Shown: positions 34,764-44,015, counted from the stretch's first letter. The stretch is 64,000 bases of DNA from Brevibacillus laterosporus (GCF_030489605.1 NZ_JAUKFY010000007.1:124001-188000); one strand, 5' to 3'. A program made the numbers and translations. The notes: generated from the sequence alone by a model not told the origin.

Positions 34764-36285
34764 TCACTCCGTCATCGTCTCCCTGTCGATCAACCTGCTT
34801 TGGCTTGAGCTCGATTGGCCGTTTCTTCATCATCCACATTGGTAAACGAACGAAAGTATCTTTTAGTTCGGAAAAATGCAAGGGTGAAAAGGAAGCACCA
34901 TATGGTGTACCAAGCGATTCCAGTGAGAGCAGATGCAGAATAACGAGCATAAGCCCCCAAATGATGCCCACCATCCCAAATAAAGAAGCAGCCACCATCA
35001 TAGGAAACCGAATCATACGAACTCCAGCCGACATCTCCAAATTCGGAATGATAAAGGAAGCAATCGCTGTCAAAGCAACTACAATCACCATGATGTTACT
35101 GACCAACCCAGCTGATACGGCCGCTTGCCCTATAACGATACCGCCTACAATACCAATGGTTTGTCCAATAGGAGCAGGCAATCGTAATCCAGCCTCACGG
35201 AGCATTTCCAATACCATTTCCATAATAAATGCTTCAAGAATTGGCGGGAGCGGGACTCTTTCACGCGATTCTCCAATCGTCAAAAGCAAGGGGAGCGGTA
35301 TTAATTCATAATGAAACGATACAGTAGCAATATAGATCGCAGGAGCCAAAATCGCGATAAAAAAAGCAAGAAAACGCAACAGGCGAATAAATGAAGCAAC
35401 AAACCACCGAACACTATAATCGTCTACGGTTTGAAAATATGAAAAAAAGGTCATTGGAGCCACTAACACTCCCGGTGACCGATCCATGACTATGACGACC
35501 CTACCTTGCAGAATATGGGAAGCCGCTGTATCGGGACGCTCTGTCATAGAGAATTGAGGAAAAGGAGTAAATGCCCGATCCTCCAAATACCCCTCTAGTT
35601 CTCCTGTATTTAAAATAATATCGACTGTAAGCGATTCCAATCGCTTTTCAAGCTCGTCCAAAATCTGCGGATTCGTCACATCCGCCAAATACAAGAGGGA
35701 TACTTTTGCTCCACCGCGTTCTCCAATGGTATGTTCCTTAACCTTCAGCTCCCTGCTAGGAATGTAGCGCCGAATCATAGAAATATTAGCGTTTGCTGTC
35801 TCGATAAATCCCTGGTGAGCACTTTTAATCGCTGATTCAATCTGCGGCTCCTGAATAGCACGCTGGGGCCAGCCCTGAGCCTCTATAAGAAAAGCATGAG
35901 GAAATCCATCCATAAATATAATGCAGCAACCATGAAACAAGGACTCCTCAATCTCTGCCCATAAATTAATTTGTTTGATTTTGCCGACAAATAACACAGA
36001 TTCCATTTGTTCAGGATATACAGTTTCAGCAACCAACAAGGGATGAACAATATCTCGATTCACAATGGTTTTGTCTATCAAACCATCTAAATAAACCAAT
36101 AGTGCCTTCTCGCCTGTTTTTAAAGGAAGCTCACGAATTGTTAAATCCGGAATTCCGGAGAATATCGCCTCTACTTGATTCAGATTGCTATACATCGAAG
36201 AGTCAATACAGGCAGAATCTGAAGTCTGGCTTCCTCCTGCCTGCTGCCCCTGTCTGGTTGTCCAATATCGTTGGAAGAATGACAT
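34735..36285 (-). CDS. gerA: Spore germination protein GerA type (GerKA-like)
   Basis: A subunit, 516 residues. The hydrophilic N-terminal ~250 residues (IRELPLKTGEKALLVYLDGLIDK, YIPSRELKVKEHTIGERGGAKVSLLYLADV) carry the ligand-gating domain. The C-terminal half has the conserved VVIMDRSPGVLVAPMTFFSYFQTVDDY, then RFLAFFIAILAPAIYIATVSFHYELIP, ESRERVPLPPILEAFIMEMVLEMLREAGLRLP and IGIVGGIVIGQAAVSAGLVSNIMVIVVA. Order gerA-gerB-gerC with overlaps is the usual tricistronic receptor operon. Expression in the forespore (sigma-G) is expected; CATACATA (minus strand, 36351-36344) resembles a sigma-G -10 but no matching -35 is clear. The nutrient cannot be told. Confidence 0.94.
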   Translation of the reverse strand: MSFFQRYWTTRQGQQAGGSQTSDSACIDSSMYSNLNQVEAIFSGIPDLTIRELPLKTGEKALLVYLDGLIDKTIVNRDIVHPLLVAETVYPEQMESVLFVGKIKQINLWAEIEESLFHGCCIIFMDGFPHAFLIEAQGWPQRAIQEPQIESAIKSAHQGFIETANANISMIRRYIPSRELKVKEHTIGERGGAKVSLLYLADVTNPQILDELEKRLESLTVDIILNTGELEGYLEDRAFTPFPQFSMTERPDTAASHILQGRVVIVMDRSPGVLVAPMTFFSYFQTVDDYSVRWFVASFIRLLRFLAFFIAILAPAIYIATVSFHYELIPLPLLLTIGESRERVPLPPILEAFIMEMVLEMLREAGLRLPAPIGQTIGIVGGIVIGQAAVSAGLVSNIMVIVVALTAIASFIIPNLEMSAGVRMIRFPMMVAASLFGMVGIIWGLMLVILHLLSLESLGTPYGASFSPLHFSELKDTFVRLPMWMMKKRPIELKPKQVDRQGDDDGVNGGHHEKIE

Positions 36286-36610
36286 GACCTCACCTTTTTA
36301 TTCAATGTGAACCTCTGCGTTCCAGCTTACCGTTTAGCCTGTATATGTATGGTTTGCCAAAAAGGGAATAGAGATTCTCATATAAAGGGAAAAAACAATG
36401 TCGCAATTTTCCGCACAATAAAAAATGAATAGGATTCATAAGCGCAGTGCTACGTCAGCTTGTCTTAGCATACCTTACTATCCCGGCAAAGCAGGTAACC
36501 AAACGTGACAACCATTCATTCATAAAAGATTGCCACGTTTTCGTTACAAGAACCTAACTATTCTAATATGACCCATTGAAAAACCGATCCTCTTCTTCCA
36601 AAGTCTCTAC
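36286..36610. other. Spacer between the ger operon and the phosphonate operon
   Basis: About 325 bases. It should hold the gerA promoter. A 10-bp stem AACGTGACAA/TTGCCACGTT (36502-36539, one mismatch) has a T-run on the plus strand only, so it is not an obvious terminator of the phosphonate operon on the minus strand. Confidence 0.35.
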
Positions 36611-37348
36611 TTATCTACGCTTTTGATATGACAAAATTCGATGCACCATAGCTTTATCACCAAGCTTGCGGAAATGAGAAATAGCTGGATAATGATTTGT
36701 TTCAATAATCCATACATGCCCCTTCTTATCCAATCCCATATCCATTCCATAAGTACGATGCGATGGAAATGCTACTCTTAGCCTTTTTGCGGACAATAAA
36801 GCCACCCGTTTGACATTAGACAGGAGAAGTTGATGCGAATGATTTTTAAGTGATGATTTTTGAAGTGCCCTTTTAACGTGCATCATCCTTCCTTTACTCC
36901 TCGTATTATTGGTGACGAAATAACCTTTGCCAGCTACTTTGGCTGCTTTAGCAGTAACTTTCCACGAATCAGAATATCTTCTGCGCTGTACAATAATCCG
37001 CATATCAAAAGGACGTTTCCGGATTGTAGCAAGGGAAATTCGCCGTTGAATCATATAAGCAGTCGATTTTATCTTGTTTTTAAGGTAGCGATACGTCTGT
37101 CTTTTCCCTTTTATGGTCTTTCTTTTATTGTCACTGTGTATATTAAATGTACGATTCCCTAGTGAAGATACTTGAATGACTCCCGCCCCTCCCTTTCCCC
37201 TGACAGGCTTTAGAATCACCTTTCCATAATGGTTAATAAAATCCCAAAAGGCGCTTTTTGTCATCCGTTGTGTTTTTGGCAAGTACGGCGCTAATTTTTT
37301 TGACCGTTTTAAAAATAAATATTTTGACCATTTATTTCTTGCTCTCAT
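36611..37348 (-). CDS. Short YheC/YheD-type ATP-grasp protein in a phosphonate operon
   Basis: A 245-residue ATP-grasp protein resembling YheC/YheD, which are called endospore coat-associated proteins. Visible: HYGKVILKPVRGKGGAGVIQV (ATP-binding lysine and glycine-rich loop, ~res. 40-60), YMIQRRISLATIRKRPFDMRIIVQR, and the metal-binding end GYGMDMGLDKKGHVWIIETNHYPAISHFRKLGD with ExN. It lacks the ~100-150-residue N-terminal part of most YheC/YheD proteins. It is very basic: roughly a quarter Lys+Arg and only ~3-4% Asp+Glu. Its ATG shares one base with the phnW stop (TAATG), so it is fourth in the operon. ATP-grasp enzymes join a carboxylate to an amine; here the amine could be 2-aminoethylphosphonate. 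That is inference. Confidence 0.78.
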   Translation of the reverse strand: MRARNKWSKYLFLKRSKKLAPYLPKTQRMTKSAFWDFINHYGKVILKPVRGKGGAGVIQVSSLGNRTFNIHSDNKRKTIKGKRQTYRYLKNKIKSTAYMIQRRISLATIRKRPFDMRIIVQRRRYSDSWKVTAKAAKVAGKGYFVTNNTRSKGRMMHVKRALQKSSLKNHSHQLLLSNVKRVALLSAKRLRVAFPSHRTYGMDMGLDKKGHVWIIETNHYPAISHFRKLGDKAMVHRILSYQKRR

Positions 37349-38475
37349 TAGGCATCTTCCTTTGCAAAAGGATAACCAATGGTTTGTAAGTAACTTTTTA
37401 GGATACTCAAAAAATTCTCAATATCCTTATAGGTAATATCCCCAATATTCGCCACCCTAAATGTTTTTGACTCTGCAAATTTCCCAGGATAAATGGTAAA
37501 GCCTTGGTTGTACAAATAATCGTGCATTTCATTGAAATTGTATCCGCTACAATCAGGCTCAACAATGGAAGTAATGATTTTGGAATGATGCTCCTTTGGA
37601 ACAATATAATTCAAATGAAGCCTAGCTATGCCTTTGATTAATGTTTCCCATGATTTTACATATCTTTGGTATCTTCTCTCTACCCCCTCTTCTTTCAATT
37701 CGTCAATCGCTTGCTTTAGTGCATAGAAGGTCTGGACAGGAGGAGTAAAACGCATTTGGCGGGACTCGCAAAAAAACTGATATTGTTCATAGAGATGTAA
37801 GTAATAATTTTTGGGCTTATTGTCCCGAATACGCTCCAATTTCTTTCGATTGGCAACGACAAATGCGACACCTGCAATACCCTGTAGATTTTTATTAGAG
37901 CTTGCAGCCAAAAAACTGATATTCATTTTGTCCATCTGAATTGGAACGGCCGCATATGAGCTCATTGCATCCACAATCATATCAATATGATATTTTTGGC
38001 AAATGGCTCCAATCTCTTCAAGATTGTTTAAAAGACCAGTAGATGTTTCGTTATGAACTACGGCGAGGTGGGAAATTTTTTGGCAGGAATTTTTAATCGT
38101 GTTTTCCAGTGCAAATAAATCGATTCCTTCATCGTGAGGACTAGTGAATTCGAGGAGGGGCAGATCGTAGGCTTTGGTAATTTCACACATTCGTTTTCCG
38201 TATGCACCATTGTTAATGACAAGTACAGCATCATCGCGAACAACAGAACTAATAATAGCTTCGACAGCTGCTGTGCCGGAGCCGCTAAACAAGACCGTCG
38301 CGTAAGCCATAGTATCGGCAACCAGCTGGGTAAGCTCTGTAGATACATATTCTAATAGGTCACCAAATTCTGTTTCACGAGGACAAATATCAGGAATTAC
38401 TTGGGCGTATTTCACACTATCCGTTGTTGTGGCGGGACCGGGATTCAATAAAATATTTCTCTTCAAGATCTGCAT
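37348..38475 (-). CDS. phnW: 2-aminoethylphosphonate--pyruvate aminotransferase
   Basis: A 375-residue PLP enzyme of the class V aminotransferase family. Visible: NILLNPGPATTTDSVK (residues 7-22), SGSGTAAVEAII at 64-75, HNETSTG at 141-147, Asp169 (pairs with the PLP nitrogen) and the PLP lysine Lys195 in AASSNKNLQG, like the SSANKC motif of PhnW. It converts phosphonoacetaldehyde and alanine to 2-aminoethylphosphonate and pyruvate; both directions exist, but in this operon the biosynthetic direction fits. Starts at TGATG overlap with the decarboxylase gene and ends in TAATG overlap with the ATP-grasp gene. Confidence 0.93.
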   Translation of the reverse strand: MQILKRNILLNPGPATTTDSVKYAQVIPDICPRETEFGDLLEYVSTELTQLVADTMAYATVLFSGSGTAAVEAIISSVVRDDAVLVINNGAYGKRMCEITKAYDLPLLEFTSPHDEGIDLFALENTIKNSCQKISHLAVVHNETSTGLLNNLEEIGAICQKYHIDMIVDAMSSYAAVPIQMDKMNISFLAASSNKNLQGIAGVAFVVANRKKLERIRDNKPKNYYLHLYEQYQFFCESRQMRFTPPVQTFYALKQAIDELKEEGVERRYQRYVKSWETLIKGIARLHLNYIVPKEHHSKIITSIVEPDCSGYNFNEMHDYLYNQGFTIYPGKFAESKTFRVANIGDITYKDIENFLSILKSYLQTIGYPFAKEDA

Positions 38476-39638
38476 CAGATATCCCCCTTTCTCAAATGGG
38501 GTACATTGCTGCTTGCAAACGCCTGTAGCCTCTCTTTTACTTCATAAGGCTTTATTTTAGGGCGACCAAGCTGCTCCAAGGAACCCTTGGCTATTCTCAA
38601 ATAGAGAAAAGTAAGTCCTTTCGTTTGTTTCCATTCTCGAATGGAGGTCTCCAATTCCTTCAAGCTGTGAATGTAGATGGATGTCAAATATCCGCAGGCG
38701 GAAGCAATTTCTACAAAATCGATCGTATCCGATACGGTGCTTTGTCCACCCGTAGAATCATGGGCATGATTGTCGAGCAGAATATGAAGCATATTGTCTG
38801 GAGCATAGTACCCGTTTGTAGCCAGACTCCCCATACGCATCAGCATGGAACCGTCCCCGTCAATGACAACAATCTCTTTATCCTTTTTGGTCAGGGCTAG
38901 ACCGAGTCCTAGAGAGCTAACGCATCCCATAGAGCCAACCATGTATAAATTATTGTTAGCATCTTCAATTTCATACAGCTCTCGTCCCGTTTTTCCAGTT
39001 GTGGCAAGCTGAATCGTTTGATTATCTTTTAGTGCGTTAATAACCTCCAGCGCCTCTGAACGCTTTGGAACAGCATCCTGTTTATTTTTTGACATTTTAT
39101 ATAGATTGCCTTTCAAAGAAGGCTCTTGATTGAACAGCTCAACCTTTTCAAAGGTGTTCTTTCTGACAACAAAGAAAAAAGACTGATTCGCTTCCACATA
39201 TTCATTAGCTCGGTTGATCTGCTCCTTCGCCTCTTTTATATCGACCGATAAAAATTCCCATTTTACTCGCATTAAGTCCAGAAGCTGTGTCGTTATTTTT
39301 CCCATTAATTCATGCTGCGGCTCGTCTTGAATCCCTTCTTCTCCTCTCAAACTGACAAAACCAAGAACGGGAAGACGAAAAGGATAGTTGAGTGATACTA
39401 AAGGGGAAACAGCATTGGTCAGACCCGAATTTTGCATAAAAACAACTGCTTTTTCGCCTCCTAACGCTACTCCGGATGAAATAGCTATAGCTTCTCCTTC
39501 ATTGGTAGCCCCCACATACGTACATTCATTTTTGACATAGTTGATAAAATCCTTTAAAAACGAACAAGGAACCCCACAGTAAAATTGGAATCCCCGCTTT
39601 CTCAATTCATTAACAAACAGATTCGTATTTAGCACCAT
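38475..39638 (-). CDS. ppd: Phosphonopyruvate decarboxylase
   Basis: A 387-residue thiamine-diphosphate enzyme that decarboxylates phosphonopyruvate to phosphonoacetaldehyde and so pulls the unfavourable PEP mutase reaction forward. ThDP motif: GDGS at 261-264 with Asn290 in HILLDN, the usual GDG-(~26)-N pattern. PYR domain first half with GATNEGEA (Glu47, cofactor-activating). It has RKRGFQFYCGVPCSFLKDFI at the N-terminus, close to Ppd/AepY proteins. Two-domain length is right. It lies 20 bases downstream of the PEP mutase gene and overlaps phnW by one base. Confidence 0.92.
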   Translation of the reverse strand: MVLNTNLFVNELRKRGFQFYCGVPCSFLKDFINYVKNECTYVGATNEGEAIAISSGVALGGEKAVVFMQNSGLTNAVSPLVSLNYPFRLPVLGFVSLRGEEGIQDEPQHELMGKITTQLLDLMRVKWEFLSVDIKEAKEQINRANEYVEANQSFFFVVRKNTFEKVELFNQEPSLKGNLYKMSKNKQDAVPKRSEALEVINALKDNQTIQLATTGKTGRELYEIEDANNNLYMVGSMGCVSSLGLGLALTKKDKEIVVIDGDGSMLMRMGSLATNGYYAPDNMLHILLDNHAHDSTGGQSTVSDTIDFVEIASACGYLTSIYIHSLKELETSIREWKQTKGLTFLYLRIAKGSLEQLGRPKIKPYEVKERLQAFASSNVPHLRKGDI

Positions 39639-39658
39639 TCAATCATCCTTTTTTACAT

Positions 39659-40546
39659 CTAGGATTTAAGGCCGTTTGCAGGGAGATATTTCTTTTCCGC
39701 TTCCTTTAATTCATCCGCATTCTGCAGATGGAACACATCGTCTAACGTTGCTAAATTCTCTTCCACCTGGATGAGGCTTTTCTGTTCAAAGATTTGCTTC
39801 GAGGTTTGTTGCATGGCAACAATTGAAGATCTCAGATTGTGATTCGCCCAGATGACCATGCTCACACCCAATTCTTCAAATTTGTCCACCGGTGTCGTGT
39901 AGTATTTAGTCGGCACGATCACAATAGGGTGTCTGAACGCCCATTCTTTCATGAAGGCCTCAATTTCCGAGACATCGGATCTTTTGCTGTGGATCAGAAT
40001 AGCATCCGCTCCAGCTTGCCGGTAAGCTTCAGCTCTTTGCAAGGATTCCTCTAGCCCCCATCCTGCAATGAATGCCTCCACTCTTGCCACAACAACAAAA
40101 TCCTCATCGGTTTGACTATCCTTCATCGCTTTAATCTTTCCACAGAACTCATCAATATTGGCAAGCGGTTGCATTTCACTTTTGATAAACGAATTGGTTT
40201 TTGGAAAAAGCTTATCTTCAATGCATACGCCCGCTATGCCTCTTTGCTCTAATTTTTTTACCAATCGCCTTGCATTATTGAAGTTTCCATAACCTGTATC
40301 TCCATCTAGCAAAATTGGTACAGAAGTAGCATCACTCATAAACTCTAATACATCTAGCACTTGGGTCCAGGACGCCTCATTGTTGTCCCTCACACCCAGC
40401 GAAGCCGAAATGGTCAATCCACTAGCCCAAATTCCTTTGAAGCCGCAATTTTCTGCAATTTTCCCTGATAATCCGTTATGTGCTTCCATTAAAAATTCAA
40501 TTTCTGCAGAATGAATGAGATGCTTTAATCGTGTTGTTTTTTTCAT
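39659..40546 (-). CDS. pepM: Phosphoenolpyruvate phosphomutase
   Basis: PEP mutase makes the C-P bond: PEP to phosphonopyruvate. About 295 residues, of the isocitrate lyase/PEP mutase superfamily. It has the gating loop [11 protein letters not shown] at 110-120 that tells true mutases from other members, WASGLTIS at 40-47 and [10 protein letters not shown] at 79-88 with metal-binding Asp81/83. The start is MKKTTRL at 40546, chosen because GGAGG lies five bases upstream and homologues begin there; the frame extends 32 codons upstream with no support. No cytidylyltransferase domain is fused, unlike many AEP-polysaccharide clusters. Confidence 0.94.
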   Translation of the reverse strand: MKKTTRLKHLIHSAEIEFLMEAHNGLSGKIAENCGFKGIWASGLTISASLGVRDNNEASWTQVLDVLEFMSDATSVPILLDGDTGYGNFNNARRLVKKLEQRGIAGVCIEDKLFPKTNSFIKSEMQPLANIDEFCGKIKAMKDSQTDEDFVVVARVEAFIAGWGLEESLQRAEAYRQAGADAILIHSKRSDVSEIEAFMKEWAFRHPIVIVPTKYYTTPVDKFEELGVSMVIWANHNLRSSIVAMQQTSKQIFEQKSLIQVEENLATLDDVFHLQNADELKEAEKKYLPANGLKS

Positions 40547-40588
40547 ACGGACCTCCGTCCCATTTGGAGTCAAATTAATTTTTATCTT

Positions 40589-40615
40589 TATCTTATGAAT
40601 AATTATAGGACGTGT
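40589..40615 (-). promoter_or_regulatory. Possible sigma-K-type promoter of the phosphonate operon
   Basis: On the minus strand CATAAGATA (40597-40589) fits the sigma-K -10 CATAnnnTA, with AC at 40615-40614, 16 bases upstream, as in the -35 AC core. A TATAAT at 40607-40602 lacks a good -35. The consensus is short, so this is only suggestive. Confidence 0.3.
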
Positions 40616-40696
40616 GCCAAAATTGTTTCGCTCATCATGCATTCATCATATGTTCTTCTGCTGGATATAACCTCGCCTTCTTATTGGCACGAATGC

Positions 40697-40747
40697 AAAA
40701 CAAAAAACACCTTGCCTAATCGCTATTTGACGATTCAAGCAAGGTGT
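40697..40747 (-). terminator. Terminator of the yloU-fakA-degV operon
   Basis: ACACCTTGC (minus, 40747-40739) pairs with GCAAGGTGT (40715-40707), with inner AATCG/CGATT, and is followed by TTTTTTGTTTTG. It insulates the phosphonate operon from upstream reading. Confidence 0.85.
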
Positions 40748-40804
40748 CCCTTATTCTCTTGGTTTTTCGTGAACCTTTATTCAAAATAAAATGTTGCTTT
40801 ACCT

Positions 40805-41662
40805 CTACTCTTTTACCATTGCGCAGGCAATTCCGCCTGGTCCAATATGTGCTCCGATAACAGGACCAATTTCGGATATATAGGTTTCAATTACCTGGAA
40901 TTCCTGAGCGACCCGCTCTTTTAATGCCTTCGCTTCCTCTAGCGCATTTGCATGCAGAATGGCTACCTTTACTCTTGCATCGGCAGCATAGGATTTTAGT
41001 TCATTGAGCATCCTAGCCACTGCTTTTTTATTCCCGCGTACCTTGTCAAAGGCATACACAGCACCGTTTGCATCTAGCGACAGGATCGGCTTAATGTTTA
41101 AAAGCGAACCAATAAATGCGGAAGCGCGACCGATTCGACCGCCTTTTTGTAAAAACTCCAAAGTGTCGATGATAAAGAAATTTTGCATTTGCTGAATCAT
41201 CCGGTCCACTTCATCCAGAATTTGTTGTTTGGAGCATCCTGCACGCGCCATTTTAGCAGCTTCAACAACAAGGAGTCCCTCAAACATGGCACCCTTCTTC
41301 GAGTCAATAATCGTCAAGTCTAGGTCTTGTTCAAGCATTCCCTTGCCAATAACAGCGGATTGATACGTGCCCGATAACTGACTGGACAACAAAATAGCAA
41401 TGATGCAAACATCCCCACCATGCTTCTCCCTAATTTCTTGGAATTTTTGAGAGAACTCTACTGGTGATGGCTGAGATGTTCTTGGAAACACATCGGACGA
41501 ACGTAAACGCTCAAAAAACTCTGCAGAGCGCATAGTGATTCCATCCAGAAAGGTTTCAGCACCAAAGCTCACCTTCAAAGGAACGATCTCAATACCTAGC
41601 TCTGTAATCAGATCTGGATTAATATCTGACGCACTATCCGTAACAATTACAATAGGTGACAA
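40805..41662 (-). CDS. DegV family fatty-acid-binding protein (FakB type)
   Basis: A 285-residue two-domain protein. DegV/FakB proteins hold a fatty acid for phosphorylation by FakA. It has the N-terminal IVIVTDSASDINPDLITELGIEIVPL and TFLDGITM, then FPRTSQPSPVEFSQKF, and in the second part QKGGRIGRASAFIGSLLNIKPIL and the last GPVIGAHIGPGGIACA. Those S and T/G residues line the acyl-phosphate site. It lies 18 bases behind the FakA gene; terminator follows. Confidence 0.9.
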   Translation of the reverse strand: MSPIVIVTDSASDINPDLITELGIEIVPLKVSFGAETFLDGITMRSAEFFERLRSSDVFPRTSQPSPVEFSQKFQEIREKHGGDVCIIAILLSSQLSGTYQSAVIGKGMLEQDLDLTIIDSKKGAMFEGLLVVEAAKMARAGCSKQQILDEVDRMIQQMQNFFIIDTLEFLQKGGRIGRASAFIGSLLNIKPILSLDANGAVYAFDKVRGNKKAVARMLNELKSYAADARVKVAILHANALEEAKALKERVAQEFQVIETYISEIGPVIGAHIGPGGIACAMVKE

Positions 41663-41680
41663 CGTAACATTACCCCTCTC

Positions 41681-43408
41681 TTACTCCACAGCAAAAATGA
41701 AAGGATAAAGTGGTTGTCTACCAGAAAGGATCTCAACTTCCACATCCTCAAATAAATCCGCTAGCATTTCCTCCAGTAAGGCCCCCTGCTCTTCGGAAGC
41801 ACCTTCCCCATAGATAATTGTAACCAGCTCTGTCTCTTCATTTACCATGTTTTTCAAAAGCTCCATAGCACTGTCCATCATCTCTGATTGTGCTGTAATG
41901 ATAGTTCCTTCGTTGATTCCAATAAAGTCACCCTCTGCAATTTCGACATCTCCCATTTTGGTATCTCGAACTGCATGCGTAACCAGCCCTGTTTTTACCT
42001 GCTCCAGCGCTTTTGTCATCGTTTCTTTATTGCTTTCTAAATCTTCTCCGCCGTTAAATGCTACGAGTGCTGCCATCCCTTGCGGCACACTCTTCGTCGG
42101 AACAACCGCAACAGGTACACTTGCCAATACAGCCGCCTGTTGTGCAGCCATGATGATGTTTTTATTATTTGGTAGGATAATAATTTTTTCAGCGTGAAGC
42201 TCTTCAATAGCTTTTACGAAGTCTTCCGTGCTTGGGTTCATGGTTTGTCCACCTTGCACCACTACTTGTACTCCTAAGCTTTGGAAAATCTCCGCGATTC
42301 CGTCTCCTGCTGCTACCGCAATAATTCCATAAGGTACTGGGAGCTCTTGCTCATCTTTGATTGCTGCAGATGCGGGTTCAGCCTGTGCTTCTTCAGGAGT
42401 CACGTGAGCTGTTTCTTCACGCAGGATATTGGAATGCTGTTCACGCATATTATCAATTTTAATTCGATGTAGTGAACCGAATTGCTGTGCATAGTTAAGC
42501 ACATTTCCTGGGTGCTCAGCGTGAATATGTACTTTTACGACATCCTCATCAGATACAACCAGCAATGAATCTCCCATTGTATCTAATTGTGCACGGAATG
42601 TGGCTTCAGCAAAAGGTTTTTTATTCGCTTCTGTACTTCCAGTCAAATAAACCATGAACTCCGTGCAATATCCATACAGAATGTCTTCTGTTTTTAATTG
42701 AGATTGAGCGCTATGCTTCTCTTCAACCAAATCACTCATGTTCTGTAACGTCGCAGCTTTGCCTGGCATCTGTTTTTGCTCAACAGCCTTCTCACCATGC
42801 AAGGCACGAACAAAGCCCTCATAGATGTAAACCAATCCTTGTCCACCTGAGTCAACAACGCCTACCTCTTTTAAGACAGGCAGGTATTCAGGGGTTTGGC
42901 TGAGAGTAAGCTTTGCCTGTTCAAAGGTTTTGTCCATCACAGCGAGGATATCATCCGTCGTGCGAGAGATTTTAACAGCCATTTCAGCAGCTTCACGCGC
43001 TACCGTAAGAACAGTACCCTCTACTGGTTTCATTACCGCTTGATATGCTGTATCCACACCCATTTTTAATGCATCTGCAAACGTGCGAGCATCGATGGTT
43101 TCCTTACCTGCCACCACCTTGCTAAATCCACGGAATAATTGAGACAAAATAACGCCTGAGTTTCCGCGGGCCCCCATTAAAAGTCCTTTTGCCAACGCCT
43201 GAGCTGAATTACCGATGTGTGCAGACTCTTTACGGGAAAGCTCTTCTACACCAGCTGTAAACGTAAGATTCATATTTGTACCAGTATCGCCATCTGGAAC
43301 AGGGAACACGTTTAAAGCATCTACTATTTTGTAGTTCGTATGCAGGTTATTGGCGCCTAGATAAACCATCTGACTAAATTGCACGCCATCAAGACGCTTG
43401 TGTACCAC
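41681..43408 (-). CDS. fakA: Fatty acid kinase catalytic subunit (DAK phosphatase-like, YloV)
   Basis: A 575-residue protein that phosphorylates FakB-bound fatty acid for phospholipid synthesis. N-terminal DhaL-like ATP-binding domain: ALNVFPVPDGDTGTNMNLT (the acidic Mg/ATP site) and GARGNSGVILSQLFRGFSK. A middle DAK-type domain contains CTEFMVYLTG and HIHAEHPGNVLNYA. The C-terminal part (PYGIIAVAAGDGIAEIFQSLG, PNNKNIIMAAQQAA) is dimerising and DegV-like. Twelve bases downstream of yloU; same order as yloU-yloV in B. subtilis. Confidence 0.93.
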   Translation of the reverse strand: MVHKRLDGVQFSQMVYLGANNLHTNYKIVDALNVFPVPDGDTGTNMNLTFTAGVEELSRKESAHIGNSAQALAKGLLMGARGNSGVILSQLFRGFSKVVAGKETIDARTFADALKMGVDTAYQAVMKPVEGTVLTVAREAAEMAVKISRTTDDILAVMDKTFEQAKLTLSQTPEYLPVLKEVGVVDSGGQGLVYIYEGFVRALHGEKAVEQKQMPGKAATLQNMSDLVEEKHSAQSQLKTEDILYGYCTEFMVYLTGSTEANKKPFAEATFRAQLDTMGDSLLVVSDEDVVKVHIHAEHPGNVLNYAQQFGSLHRIKIDNMREQHSNILREETAHVTPEEAQAEPASAAIKDEQELPVPYGIIAVAAGDGIAEIFQSLGVQVVVQGGQTMNPSTEDFVKAIEELHAEKIIILPNNKNIIMAAQQAAVLASVPVAVVPTKSVPQGMAALVAFNGGEDLESNKETMTKALEQVKTGLVTHAVRDTKMGDVEIAEGDFIGINEGTIITAQSEMMDSAMELLKNMVNEETELVTIIYGEGASEEQGALLEEMLADLFEDVEVEILSGRQPLYPFIFAVE

Positions 43409-43420
43409 TACATTTCCTCC

Positions 43421-43786
43421 TTACAGTTCACGGTCTGTTCTGACCCCTTGGACATATATATTAATCGCCGATACCTCGACTCCTAGCGTTTGTTCGAGTG
43501 TATATCGCACACGGCTCTGCACATTGCCAGCCACTTCAGAAATCTTTGTACCATAGCTCACAATAATATGCAAATCTAAGCTAACATCGTTATTCTCATT
43601 GCGAACAACAACGCCTTTACTCAAATTATCCTTTTTTAGAAGTTCTGCAATTCCGTCCTTTAACGCTTTACGGGAAGCCATACCCACCAGTCCAAATACT
43701 TCCATGGCGGCCCCACCAGCAATTCGAGCGATTACTTCCTCACTAACGTCAATTTTTCCAAGAGGTGTATTCATTTCAACTGGCAT
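43421..43786 (-). CDS. yloU: Asp23/Gls24 family protein (YloU)
   Basis: A 121-residue protein: GKIDVSEEVIARIAGGAAMEVFGLVGMAS, then GVVVRNENNDVSLDLHIIVSYGTKISEVAGNVQSRVRYTLEQTLGVEVSAINIYVQGV. This is the typical Asp23 fold, which forms a membrane-near scaffold or stress protein. Start at ATG 43786 after AAGGAGG-like bases. First gene of the yloU-fakA-degV operon and divergent from rpmB. Confidence 0.93.
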   Translation of the reverse strand: MPVEMNTPLGKIDVSEEVIARIAGGAAMEVFGLVGMASRKALKDGIAELLKKDNLSKGVVVRNENNDVSLDLHIIVSYGTKISEVAGNVQSRVRYTLEQTLGVEVSAINIYVQGVRTDREL

Positions 43787-44015
43787 TTAAGGTTCCTCCT
43801 TTTACAAAAGACCAATCCGTATAATGGTATATCTTGTGCTTCACCCCATTCTACTATAAGTAAAGTGTGATTTGAAGGTTTTTTCATTTGTCGAAATAGC
43901 CACAAGGAATTTCCTGTCAAGTATTGCAATTGACAGGCTGCTATGATACTATGAATCAAGCTGTTCTTATGCCCGTATTGGGCTTGTTTAATAGCTTCAA
44001 GGGAGGTGGATGTAA

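Noticed and set aside
36502-36539. Terminator of the phosphonate operon
   Set aside because: The T-run is on the plus strand only, while the operon runs on the minus strand; left as an unassigned inverted repeat.
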